From the NCBI RefSeq assembly GCF_003435375.1, contig NZ_QWGL01000001.1, positions 186,001 through 250,000 on the forward strand: 64,000 nucleotides of DNA, read 5' to 3'. Below, in pieces: positions 24,560 to 32,945 of this stretch. The DNA is from Clostridium sp. AM34-11AC. Lineage in GTDB: Bacteria; Bacillota; Clostridia; Lachnospirales; Lachnospiraceae. A model generated the notes under the pieces. The model ran no database searches. It saw only the letters and a program-made list of their open reading frames with translations, and was not told the DNA's origin. Position 1 is the stretch's first letter, and each line of letters begins with the position of its first letter. The position numbers and the translations under genes were made by a program.

Positions 24560-25693
24560 TTAAAAGCAGGAAGTCAATTCCATGTGCAAGAACTCAAGAG
24601 ATTTTTTTCTAGCTTCTGCTATGCGACTATGAACTACTTCATAATTTATATCGTTCAAATTACCCTTATCTTCCGCTCCACTTACCAGCAAATGGTCAGT
24701 CAAGCCAAACAGGGCAAGAAGCTCTTTTATTTTAGTATCACACAGTTCTCTGGAGAATACGTAGAACGGCTTACTGTATTGAACAGCAAATATCGCTCCA
24801 TGGAACGAATTTGTCACAACACATTCTGCATATTTCGTAAGGGACAAAAACTCTTCAACCCCTGCCTCATAGAACATTCGGCGATTAGTTTTTTCAGCAT
24901 TTTTTGCGCGCAAACTAATTTCAACGATCTTCCAGCCATTTTCTGCTGCAAGCTTCTCTGCATAAGCCTCCATATGAGGATTATATCTACGCGAGTAAAG
25001 TAACAGATACTTCTCATTTTCCAGCCGTTCGTCCGCTATTTTGTCGTACTCATTACTTGTCAGCAATAATGTTGGATCAATTACCCTTTGAACTGGAACA
25101 TCTACATGAGAAGTGACATATGGTATCATTTGATTTTCTCTTAAGCCAATCGCATTAAAATTTTTCAGCCTTTCGTTCAACTTTTGATAATCGTCCTGCT
25201 CAAAATGTGAATCTGCAAAACTTGCGGCATACGCAACGCTATTCTTTTTCATACAATCATAATTTGCGAAATATCCATCATCGAAGCCTCCAAACTCATC
25301 AATGCAAAAGATCGTATCACTTCCACATACGAAGCCTGTAATGTTTTCATCCATAGAAATATCATTAAAATTTTGAGCCGTGTATTTCTTACACGTGCGT
25401 TCAAAACGCTTATGATAGAATTTATCAAACTTATAATAATTTTCCTGAATAGCGGGCAGTGTAAGCTCACACATCTTACGAGATTCCTCATCTTTATCCC
25501 ACATATTGGCAACTGGATTCAATGGGTCTTTATCAGCTAAAACCTCAGGGCAATAATCAACAAGGACAGGCTCAACTATATTCCCAGCAATCTTTTTTAT
25601 AGACTGACAAAGTGCCCATGATTGAAGTGCAGAGCCATAATTTGTGAAGTTACAATAGATGTTATAACTAACTATTCCAATTCTTTTTTTCAT
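24560..25693 (-). CDS. Polysaccharide pyruvyl transferase family protein
   Basis: 377 aa, CsaB/PssK-like fold. Opening KRIGIVSYNIYCNFTNYGSALQSWAL (the N-(Y/F)-G-(S/A)-x-LQ motif), GFVCGSDTIFCIDEF (GSDxxW-like) and YAECVVTNSFHGAIFAVQYSKPFYVF (SxHGxxFA motif) are all family hallmarks. Members add ketal pyruvate from PEP to sugars of surface polysaccharides. It is likely co-transcribed with the downstream F420-beta-like gene and is part of an AT-rich glycan island. Confidence 0.88.
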   Translation of the reverse strand: MKKRIGIVSYNIYCNFTNYGSALQSWALCQSIKKIAGNIVEPVLVDYCPEVLADKDPLNPVANMWDKDEESRKMCELTLPAIQENYYKFDKFYHKRFERTCKKYTAQNFNDISMDENITGFVCGSDTIFCIDEFGGFDDGYFANYDCMKKNSVAYAASFADSHFEQDDYQKLNERLKNFNAIGLRENQMIPYVTSHVDVPVQRVIDPTLLLTSNEYDKIADERLENEKYLLLYSRRYNPHMEAYAEKLAAENGWKIVEISLRAKNAEKTNRRMFYEAGVEEFLSLTKYAECVVTNSFHGAIFAVQYSKPFYVFSRELCDTKIKELLALFGLTDHLLVSGAEDKGNLNDINYEVVHSRIAEARKKSLEFLHMELTSCF

Positions 25694-25929
25694 GTTTTAT
25701 TTGTCTCCTTTTAAATTTTAAAATCACACACAAAGTGGTGAGGAACTTGTTCTTTTTTTGGGGGGGAGTTCCATGTAATTACCATACTGCTGTTCCAACA
25801 GCTCTTTGCATTTTCTTATTGCCATAAAGTTCTTTCCGGCAAATTCCAATATGTACTCTATGATGATAAGAAAAAACTCACTACTTTGCAAGCTAATCCG
25901 TATAAAAACTTCATCTAAATTTCTCTTTG
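25694..25929. other. AT-rich intergenic stretch
   Basis: Nothing convincing. It includes a T8G7 homopolymer run (25755-25768) and a short open frame on the minus strand that I do not trust. Confidence 0.4.
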
Positions 25930-26277
25930 ACACCTTTATGGCTCAGTTCCGCCCGGAATGGAGACCTGTCCTGCGTATCCCTTGGAATCCTTTTGTTGCA
26001 TACCCATGTCCGTGATGGGGCTAGCAAAGGCAAGCCAGAGTCCAGACAATGGCTAGATGGCTGTTTTTATAACCGGATTACCAGAAAAGTCCGTAAGGAC
26101 TCCACAGTTACGATTGATGGCGTCTGCTATGATGTTCCCATGCAATTCATCTCCGCAAAGGTCGATATCCGTTTCCAGCCAGATGACATATCTTCTGCAT
26201 TTATTCTGTTTGATGATCAGAAGTTCCCGATTCGCCAGACCAATCGCAACGAAAATTATCCCCGCTCAAAAAAATAA
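25930..26277 (+). pseudogene. C-terminal remnant of a DDE transposase (Mu-C-like domain)
   Basis: The frame running to the stop at 26275-26277 has no credible start. It contains RQWLDGCFYNRITRKVRKDS, then GVCYDVPMQFISAKVDIRFQPDD and FPIRQTNRNENYPR. This is the beta-barrel tail found after the rve/DDE domain in Mu/IS21-like transposases (R-KV-D-TI--Y-VP---G-KV-IR). Upstream coding sequence is frameshifted and lost. It marks an old insertion between the pyruvyltransferase and phosphonate operons. Confidence 0.7.
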
Positions 26278-26294
26278 AATATCCGCTTCACAAA

Positions 26295-27452
26295 TTAATC
26301 TCTTTTCAAAGAGGTGGTTATTAATTGATATTCATTTAATGTTTTCAGATACTCCATGAACTTTTCCTTATTTTCAATAGCTGTTGTTGTTGGTCTACCC
26401 AGATTTTGTCTTGATCCAATAGCACACTTCACCTCTATTAAACTCAACTTTTTTCGTTTTCTTGCTTTCTTAAGTTCTCTTTCCAAATCATCAAATGTAT
26501 CAACACAAACTGCATGTGGATAACCACAGGCTTTCGCAACTTTTGTAAAATTAACAGAAGCCGCTGTTGGCATGCCTCCAACTGTTTCATGCGCTTCATT
26601 GTTAATGATTACATGGATCATATTTGCGGGGGCAGTAGAACCTATTATCGCCATAGCTCCCATATGCATAAGAGCTGAACCATCACCATCAATACACCAT
26701 ATCTTTGTATCTGGCTCATTTAGTGCTATACCCAGGGCAATAGAAGACGTATGCCCCATTGATCCTACTGTCAGAAAATCATACTGGTGCCCCTGTTCAT
26801 TTGCTGTCCTTATTTCAAAAAGTTCTCTGGATGCCTTCCCGGTAGTTGAAATAATTGGATCTTTTTTAGAATTTTTTACAATAAGCCGAATAACATCTTC
26901 TCGCAGCATTTTGTTATGATTTTTGTATGAAATCTTTGTATCCGTAGAAATAGCTCCTTTACTGACTACAAAAGCTACATCTTTTCCAACTGCCAATTTT
27001 TTCCTAAAGCATTCCATCTGCTGCTCTACTTCTTTATCCGTTGTTTCTTTGCGGATTACAAAAGCTTCTATCCCCATATCTTCGAGAAGTTTTAAAGTAA
27101 TCTCTCCCTGATAAATATGTTGAGGTTCATCATGTATTCCCGGTTCACCTCTCCAGCCTATAATAAATATCATGGGTATCGCATAGACCTTATCATTTAA
27201 CAACGATGCAACAGGATTAATAATATTTCCTTCTCCTGAATTCTGCATGTATACTACAGGTATCTTACCTGTGGACAGATAGTAACCAGCTGCTAAAGCT
27301 GTACAATTTCCTTCATTTGCCGCTATTATATGATGGTTCTCATTGATTCCATATGTTGCCATCAGGTAATCACAAAGTGCTTTTAATTGTGAATCCGGCA
27401 CGCCTGTATAAAAATCTGATCCTATAATCTGTACTAGCTTTTCTGCTTTCAT
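26295..27452 (-). CDS. aepY: Phosphonopyruvate decarboxylase
   Basis: Thiamine-diphosphate enzyme that decarboxylates phosphonopyruvate to phosphonoacetaldehyde, the irreversible step that pulls PEP into C-P compounds. About 385 aa from ATG 27452 (AGGAGT upstream); a GTG at 27485 without RBS is rejected. Motifs: DFYTGVPDSQLKALCDYL at the N-terminus, the catalytic-Glu region AANEGNCTALAAGYY, MQNSGEGNIINPVASL, and the ThDP/Mg motif CIDGDGSALMHMGAMAIIG ending in IINNEAHETVGG. It directly follows the PEP mutase gene in the same operon. Confidence 0.95.
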   Translation of the reverse strand: MKAEKLVQIIGSDFYTGVPDSQLKALCDYLMATYGINENHHIIAANEGNCTALAAGYYLSTGKIPVVYMQNSGEGNIINPVASLLNDKVYAIPMIFIIGWRGEPGIHDEPQHIYQGEITLKLLEDMGIEAFVIRKETTDKEVEQQMECFRKKLAVGKDVAFVVSKGAISTDTKISYKNHNKMLREDVIRLIVKNSKKDPIISTTGKASRELFEIRTANEQGHQYDFLTVGSMGHTSSIALGIALNEPDTKIWCIDGDGSALMHMGAMAIIGSTAPANMIHVIINNEAHETVGGMPTAASVNFTKVAKACGYPHAVCVDTFDDLERELKKARKRKKLSLIEVKCAIGSRQNLGRPTTTAIENKEKFMEYLKTLNEYQLITTSLKRD

Positions 27453-27488
27453 AAGCTCTTTGCACTCCTTACTCTCTTTCCACACTTG

Positions 27489-28784
27489 TTATAGTGTATC
27501 GATTAATGTAATAATATCCTTAATCGGAAGTAGTCGGTCATCCACTTCTTTCGCTCTATGATATTTCAATATTTCTCTTGCTGTATCCTGCATGGCAGGA
27601 AATGCACTGCGAGTCAACTGATTCGCATAAATCACAAGGTTCACCCCATGAACTGCCAGTTCCTCTTCCGTAATCGTATTGAAAGAGGAGGGAACCACTA
27701 CTAAAGGTGTTTCCGTATTTACCATCCTGAACTTATCACAAAATTCCAGTATCTCCGCTGGATCTTTTTTTCTGCTATGAATCATAATTCCATCTGCACC
27801 TGCTTTAACAAAAGCAGTTGCACGCTTTAAAGCATCTTCCATTCCGCGTTCCAGAATAAGACTTTCAATTCTTGCAATGATCATGAAATCATCTGTAAGC
27901 TGGGCATTTTTTCCTGCGCGTATCTTCTGGCTGAAATGTTCTATACTATCCTGGGTCTGTGCCACATCTGTCCCAAACAGCGAATTTTTCTTAAGCCCCG
28001 TTTTATCTTCAATGATCACAGCTGAAACTCCCATTTTCTCAAGAGACCTCACTGTATATACAAAATGTTCTGTCAGCCCACCTGTATCTCCATCAAAAAT
28101 GATAGGTTTTGTTGTTACCTCTGTAACATCATCAATTGTTCTAAACCGGCTTGTCATATCAACAAGCTCAATATCAGGTTTCCCTTTAGCTGTGGAATCA
28201 CAAAGAGAAGAAATCCACATGGCATCAAATTGATCCAATCTTCCCTCATGCTCAACCACTGTTTTCTCTGCAATAAGACCTGTAATTCCATTATGAACTT
28301 CCAGTGCCTTTACAATCGGTCTAATGCCAAGTAACTGCTTTAATCGCTTCCGTCTGTACTCTGGCATAGCAAGTCTTGCCCTCATTTTCCTACTGAGTTC
28401 TTTAATCTGTGGATCATATGTATATGGAATATCAATGATCTTACCACCGTAAGCTTCCACTGCTTTTTTTGCATTTTCGCGGATTGCTTTCATAGGTCCT
28501 TTACACCAATTATCTCCATGTATAACATAATCCGGCTTTATTTTCCTAATGACCGTATCATACATAATTGAATCCTGTTCGACTACTTCTGACACACCAG
28601 CAATTTCTTGCACCATTTTTTTTCTTTCATAAAAAGAAATTGTGGGAAAACGGTCAAACTGTACTAATGCCTTATCTGTCATAACACCAACCACTACGTC
28701 TCCATATTTTTGTGCCTCATGGATGATATTTAAATGCCCTGCATGGATCACATCTGTTGTAAAGCATGTATATACAATGCCCAT
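27489..28784 (-). CDS. aepX: Phosphoenolpyruvate mutase with N-terminal cytidylyltransferase-like domain
   Basis: 431 aa, two domains. Residues 1-130 are a TagD-like nucleotidyltransferase fold with HxGH (His14, His17 in DVIHAGHLNII) and YYD-type strands. Residues about 155-431 are a PEP mutase with Asp231 in FDGDTGG and the diagnostic EDKTGLKKNS (259-268); the EDKxGxKxNS motif separates true PEP mutases from isocitrate-lyase relatives. It converts PEP to phosphonopyruvate, the entry step of nearly all phosphonates. The N-terminal domain may activate a phosphonate or polyol phosphate as a CMP conjugate (inference). Confidence 0.95.
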   Translation of the reverse strand: MGIVYTCFTTDVIHAGHLNIIHEAQKYGDVVVGVMTDKALVQFDRFPTISFYERKKMVQEIAGVSEVVEQDSIMYDTVIRKIKPDYVIHGDNWCKGPMKAIRENAKKAVEAYGGKIIDIPYTYDPQIKELSRKMRARLAMPEYRRKRLKQLLGIRPIVKALEVHNGITGLIAEKTVVEHEGRLDQFDAMWISSLCDSTAKGKPDIELVDMTSRFRTIDDVTEVTTKPIIFDGDTGGLTEHFVYTVRSLEKMGVSAVIIEDKTGLKKNSLFGTDVAQTQDSIEHFSQKIRAGKNAQLTDDFMIIARIESLILERGMEDALKRATAFVKAGADGIMIHSRKKDPAEILEFCDKFRMVNTETPLVVVPSSFNTITEEELAVHGVNLVIYANQLTRSAFPAMQDTAREILKYHRAKEVDDRLLPIKDIITLIDTL

Positions 28785-28811
28785 ATTTGAATCTCCTCTA
28801 ATTTGTTCGTT

Positions 28812-29987
28812 TTATTTGTTTTTTTCTATTATTTCCCTGATAATAAACTCTGCTGTATTATCTATTTCATCAAAAGAAACCTGTTTTGTAAGATTCACGT
28901 CAAAAACTTTTTTTACTTTTTGTAACAATTCATTTGTATAAACAAGAACACCATCCTGGACATTCTCTATTCCGTCTAAATAAATAGATTCTTTGTTTTT
29001 TTTCCTCATTTCTTCCAAAGAAAAAACAGTTTCATCTATATACGCTCGTGGAGATTCACCACTTCCATCAATAATAACCGGGTATCCACCTATCTCACCA
29101 AATACCCCAGGACAATGAAGTTTTGTCTTTTTTCCAGTTCTTACCGCCCCAAGGATTGCCTGAATAATTTCAAAATTACTGGAAGCATTCATCATATTTC
29201 TTTTAGCATCAACTGGCATAGGGATATTGCAATTGGATATGATTTTATCAATCCCCAAAGGTAGTGGACTGTCATGGTATCTCATGTCGATCAGCATTGG
29301 TACTCCCTCTGTATGACCTTCTTTACTAATACATACATCATGAAAATGGGCAACTGCAAATGTAATATCTATATTCCAAAAGTCTCTAATCGAGAGAATA
29401 TTGCCTGCCGCAAGCTTAAATCGGTATACCAGATGATTGATGTTACCACTTCCAAAGTCCGGATATGCCTTACCTGCCGATTTCAACCATGGTATCACCA
29501 CATCTGAATAAGATGTATTAATAACAATCGCATCTGAACCAGTTCTTTCATAAGCCTCCATGATATTTTTTGTATATCGTATAGATAAAGGAGACCAGAT
29601 TCCATAAGCCCGCACTGTTTTCCACGAAATGCTTCCATATTTCAACCCTGAGTAAGCACGGCTGCTATTGACAATGATATCCGGTACAAAACACTCTATA
29701 GCATGCTCAATCGTTTTTATATCGTTTAAATCAACAGTAGCATTTATTTTTACCTGACATTTGTTTTGTCCTCTGATCAACGACGCAACCTTAACGATAT
29801 TTACATCCGAGTTCATTTTTTCTTCATTTCTTCCAACCACGCAGATTTCCATATTCTCATCCGCCATAGAAACCAGATAATCCAGCAAATAATTTCCTAC
29901 ACTTCCCAGGCCAATGATCATAATTCTGACTTTCCTGTTTTTCAATTCATTTTTCAATTTTTCCAGCTTTTCATTGATTGTTTTCAT
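28812..29987 (-). CDS. Rossmann-fold dehydrogenase of phosphonate operon, unassigned
   Basis: 391 aa; not a family I can name precisely. After a 20-residue basic helix comes an NAD(P)-binding fold: VRIMIIGLGSVGNYLLDYL (GxGxxG, about 20-38), an acidic-position strand ICVVGRN, and PDIIVNSSRAY. A central block AIVINTSYSDVVIPWLKSAGKAYPDFGSGNINHL recalls malate/lactate dehydrogenases (N-x-S and GsGN turns), followed by AHFHDVCISKEGH with candidate catalytic histidines. Located between PEP mutase and a nucleotidyltransferase, it could reduce phosphonoacetaldehyde or oxidise a downstream intermediate. No transaminase (AepZ) or Fe-ADH reductase is in the cluster. Confidence 0.6.
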   Translation of the reverse strand: MKTINEKLEKLKNELKNRKVRIMIIGLGSVGNYLLDYLVSMADENMEICVVGRNEEKMNSDVNIVKVASLIRGQNKCQVKINATVDLNDIKTIEHAIECFVPDIIVNSSRAYSGLKYGSISWKTVRAYGIWSPLSIRYTKNIMEAYERTGSDAIVINTSYSDVVIPWLKSAGKAYPDFGSGNINHLVYRFKLAAGNILSIRDFWNIDITFAVAHFHDVCISKEGHTEGVPMLIDMRYHDSPLPLGIDKIISNCNIPMPVDAKRNMMNASSNFEIIQAILGAVRTGKKTKLHCPGVFGEIGGYPVIIDGSGESPRAYIDETVFSLEEMRKKNKESIYLDGIENVQDGVLVYTNELLQKVKKVFDVNLTKQVSFDEIDNTAEFIIREIIEKNK

Positions 29988-29990
29988 CTT

Positions 29991-30734
29991 TTAATACTCC
30001 TGAATTTGGTTGAAGTCATCTAATGTATTGCAGTTAACCCAATTTCCCAAGGTAATCAGTTCATACTTGTCTCTCCCAATAGTACGAAAATATTTTTCAA
30101 CAAAAATCAGATTAGTTCCTTTCCATTCTTCTTTATCTATTTTGCTAAATACTTTTTTTGCTATTTCTTTATCTGAAAATTTCCAGACCTGTCCAGAATT
30201 ATAAATCGCAAAAAAGGGCTCTTTTATGAGTAATTCATTGTGTCCTGTATCATATATGTATCGGATTTCACCATCAATATCAAAATACAGCGCAACTGAT
30301 TTGTCTGCCAGGATTGGATTTCTATTAACAGTAACCACACTTTTATCGGCACTACACACCCTTTGGTAATCGTCTTCATTAAAATATAAATCTCCTTCTG
30401 CAAAAACGATCTCATCTGCCCCTGTTTCAAAGGCTTTTTGCAGTCCTAAATAAAGACTATATCCTGAACCATAGGTTGAATAATATGGATTTTCAATCAA
30501 AAGAATCCTATCTGAAAACTTTTTAAATGATGCCCTGATTGTTTCGCATAACTCTTTATATCTGTATCCACCCACTATAATAAAATAGTCAAATTCTCTG
30601 CTGCGTTCTAACAAAATATACAACAAGCTGTCTTTTAATGACTTATTATGATATAAACACTTAATGACCGGCTTACCTACTGACCGGCTGAATCGTGTAG
30701 ACATGCCCGCCACCGTTATGATTAAAACTTTCAT
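29991..30734 (-). CDS. Sugar/choline-phosphate-type nucleotidyltransferase of phosphonate operon
   Basis: About 247 aa from ATG 30734, which overlaps the upstream stop as ATGA; a longer start at 30755 is less likely. N-terminal KVLIITVAGMSTRFSRSVGKPVIKCL is a variant of the GxGTRxxxxxxKP nucleotide-binding loop (Gly-Met-Ser-Thr-Arg), and DEIVFAEGDLYFNEDDY supplies the metal-binding acidic residue. The overall form fits LicC-like CTP:phosphocholine or PntC-like CTP:2-aminoethylphosphonate cytidylyltransferases. In this context I infer activation of a phosphonate head group for transfer to a glycan. Confidence 0.75.
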   Translation of the reverse strand: MKVLIITVAGMSTRFSRSVGKPVIKCLYHNKSLKDSLLYILLERSREFDYFIIVGGYRYKELCETIRASFKKFSDRILLIENPYYSTYGSGYSLYLGLQKAFETGADEIVFAEGDLYFNEDDYQRVCSADKSVVTVNRNPILADKSVALYFDIDGEIRYIYDTGHNELLIKEPFFAIYNSGQVWKFSDKEIAKKVFSKIDKEEWKGTNLIFVEKYFRTIGRDKYELITLGNWVNCNTLDDFNQIQEY

Positions 30735-31720
30735 TTGTTTAATTCCTTTACACACTCTTCAATACCTTGTTCAAGTGTTACTTTCGGCATCCATCCGGTT
30801 CTTTCCCGGATTTTATCTGTATTTAACAGTCTCCTTTCCGGATCTGACTTTCTAAATCCTTTAAATACAATCTGTGGATCTTTCTTCCCCATTTTATCCC
30901 CACACATTTTTACCAGATTTACAATGGATATTTCCTCATCCGTTGCCACATTATAAATAGAACCATCCAAAGCCTCCGGTGAATCAATCAATGCAATCAC
31001 AGCCCTGCAAGAATCTTCATTGTAAAGAAATGTTCTCATATTTTTCTTACTATTTTCTAAAAGCTGCACCTTTCCTGTATCCTTTAACTGGTGAAGAATA
31101 TAAGGGATAATATGTTTTGGATACAATTCATTTTTGCTGTAAACATTAGCAAAGCGAATCGAACATCCTTTAATCTTACCTTCATCCACAGCATCTTTTA
31201 TAAAAAATTCTGTCATAAGTTTTCCAGTAGCATAGCTCGTTCTCTGACTGTGTTCTGCATCAGACATAGTAATAAAATCCGACTCTTTCACTCCATCCGG
31301 TGTCCATGACTGCATAGAATATACTTCAGACGTTGAACAATTTATATAAATATCTGCACCATTCTCTATCGCCTGGTCAAGAAACATCTTCATTCCCAGT
31401 ACATTGGTTGTAAACGTGCGATTTACATGATAAAAATGTTCCGTATGTACCACTGCAGCACAGTTTATGTATACAAGTAAACCATATTGACCCTTTTCTT
31501 TTTGTATTTCTTGTTTCAGGCTGTCCATCTGGGCATTATCATTAATATCGTATTGATAAAACGTAAAAAGTGAATTATTGACTATGTCTTCTACTGTATG
31601 AAGAGAAGACGCAAAAAAATTATCAAAACCTATCACCTTATGTCCCATTCTGACAAGCTGTCTTGCCAATTCATTTCCTGTCATTCCAGTTACTCCACTG
31701 ATCACATACAAGTTTTTCAT
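30731..31720 (-). CDS. NAD-dependent epimerase/dehydratase (extended SDR)
   Basis: About 329 aa. Cofactor motif SGVTGMTGNELARQLV (GxxGxxG), DNFFASS, and the catalytic SYATGKLM (YxxxK) with an upstream Ser-Thr (NCSTSEVYSM) define an extended SDR of nucleotide-sugar type. C-terminal DKIRERTGWMPKVTLEQGIEECV is usual for UDP-sugar epimerases and dehydratases. Start assigned to the ATG at 31720 with AGGAG 10-11 bases upstream; the ATGs at 31726 and 31729 sit on the RBS. Substrate unknown; it may make the sugar that is decorated. Confidence 0.85.
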   Translation of the reverse strand: MKNLYVISGVTGMTGNELARQLVRMGHKVIGFDNFFASSLHTVEDIVNNSLFTFYQYDINDNAQMDSLKQEIQKEKGQYGLLVYINCAAVVHTEHFYHVNRTFTTNVLGMKMFLDQAIENGADIYINCSTSEVYSMQSWTPDGVKESDFITMSDAEHSQRTSYATGKLMTEFFIKDAVDEGKIKGCSIRFANVYSKNELYPKHIIPYILHQLKDTGKVQLLENSKKNMRTFLYNEDSCRAVIALIDSPEALDGSIYNVATDEEISIVNLVKMCGDKMGKKDPQIVFKGFRKSDPERRLLNTDKIRERTGWMPKVTLEQGIEECVKELNK

Positions 31721-31725
31721 TATCA

Positions 31726-32463
31726 TCATACTCCTGTTAATAACCTTTTTTTATAAAAAGAATCTATTTTATCAGAAAATGCTTTCTGCTCTCTTTCTAT
31801 ATCATAATCAACTGCACACATCTTAAATTCATCTGTTTCTGTATCCCATAGTACAAATTGTGCTCTGGGATTATGATTCCTTGGCTGTCCGACAGACCCT
31901 GGATTAATAAACATTGTACGTTTCTTATTTCTGTATTCTATATTATCTACATAATAATATTCACCAAATATATGCGGTAAATGGGAATGTCCAGAAAAAA
32001 CATAGTCATATTTTTTATATTCTCTTAAATCCTGCCCAGGTCTGATAGCTGTCCACAAATGATCTTTAAGGCTTCCATGAACTGCTAAGCATTTTTTTCC
32101 TTCTATAACTACCTCTGTTAATGCTGTTGAATCCATTATGGTATTCAAATAATGCCAACTTTGTGCATTCAGCAATTTTCGCGTATTCTCTGCACATCTT
32201 TTCCCTCTTTCAGAAGAAAACATGTCATATTTTTGTTCTATGATTGCTTCCTCATGATTTCCACGAATATTACCGATTATTTCCCATGGAAGATCCATTA
32301 AGCAGGTAATCACCTCATTTGAGTGAGGACCATAATCAATAATATCTCCAAGAATGAGCACTTTTTTTATCTGTTCTTTTTCCAGATATTTTACAACTTC
32401 GCGAAAAGCTTCCATATTACCATGTATATCTGATAAAACTGCTATTTTCATTAATTTAAACAT
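31726..32463 (-). CDS. Metallophosphoesterase (YfcE/MJ0936-like)
   Basis: 245 aa calcineurin-like phosphoesterase. All metal motifs are present: DIHGN (SDIHGNMEAF, about 11-20), GDIIDYGPHSN, GNHE (IRGNHEEAI), AVHGS and SGHSHLPH. First gene of the phosphonate operon. A GGAGG lies an unusual 15 bases upstream of the ATG at 32463 (a second ATG is at 32451), and a short GTCGCGAC palindrome lies between. It may hydrolyse a phospho-intermediate or act in housekeeping; the context does not decide. Confidence 0.85.
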   Translation of the reverse strand: MFKLMKIAVLSDIHGNMEAFREVVKYLEKEQIKKVLILGDIIDYGPHSNEVITCLMDLPWEIIGNIRGNHEEAIIEQKYDMFSSERGKRCAENTRKLLNAQSWHYLNTIMDSTALTEVVIEGKKCLAVHGSLKDHLWTAIRPGQDLREYKKYDYVFSGHSHLPHIFGEYYYVDNIEYRNKKRTMFINPGSVGQPRNHNPRAQFVLWDTETDEFKMCAVDYDIEREQKAFSDKIDSFYKKRLLTGV

Positions 32464-32681
32464 GCCGTCGCGACATGTCCTCCTTGTATCGCTCCTGCCT
32501 TCGGCACAAACAATGCATGAATCTTTGTTGACAGGTTACTTTTTATTTCAGTTCGTTTTAAAATCCAATTGGCGATATCAGAATAGTATGACCATTTCCC
32601 GTTTCCGTATTGGCTGTGTTCTCACAGATTCATTTATTATTTTGCTTTTTTTCTTTTACATTTTTGCTTTTTACATTAAAG
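32464..32681. other. Region upstream of phosphonate operon
   Basis: No intact gene. AT-rich sequence with T-runs at about 32630-32670. It probably holds the operon promoter, but I could not identify a convincing -35/-10 pair. Confidence 0.4.
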
Positions 32682-32850
32682 TCAAAACTTGATACAGGAG
32701 CATGTGGCTGCCGTTTTTCTACTGGAATAGGTAATACAGTATTTAATATCATATTTTCTACATACCCGGTCCAATTCCTCCAGCATATCCAGCTCTAACA
32801 GATGCATCGTCCTGAATTCTTTCGGTGATAATTTTCTTGGCTCTGCTATT
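32682..32850 (-). pseudogene. LicD-family phosphotransferase, N-terminal fragment
   Basis: The minus-strand frame ending at TGA 32682-32684 reads LSPKEFRTMHLLELDMLEELDRV, then CRKYDIKYCIT, before losing similarity. This is the conserved start of LicD proteins (LQxxxLexLxExdrICrkhxIkYfl). The next expected block (GTLLGAxRHxGFIPWDDDID) is absent, so it is a decayed remnant. LicD enzymes transfer phosphocholine and related head groups to glycans, which fits the phosphonate operon next to it. Confidence 0.65.
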
Positions 32851-32877
32851 TTTCAGTTTCCTTTCCAACTTTAATCA

Positions 32878-32911
32878 AGCCCACAACAGAAAATAAAATC
32901 TGCTGTGGGCT
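32878..32911 (-). terminator. Hairpin downstream of the MCP gene, possible terminator
   Basis: AGCCCACAACAGA and TCTGCTGTGGGCT form a 13-bp stem with one mismatch around an AT loop, 35 bp beyond the MCP stop. No clear U-tract follows, so it is only a possible terminator or mRNA-stabilising end. Confidence 0.4.
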
Positions 32912-32945
32912 CATACACACTATCTATTCTTTTTTAACCACAGCC

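Noticed and set aside
25724..25933. 69-codon minus-strand ORF near the DDE remnant
   Set aside because: No RBS, no recognisable motif, in an AT-rich intergenic stretch with homopolymer runs.
32464..32480. GTCGCGAC palindrome before the phosphoesterase gene as an operator
   Set aside because: Only 8 bp, lies between RBS and start, and no second copy is seen.
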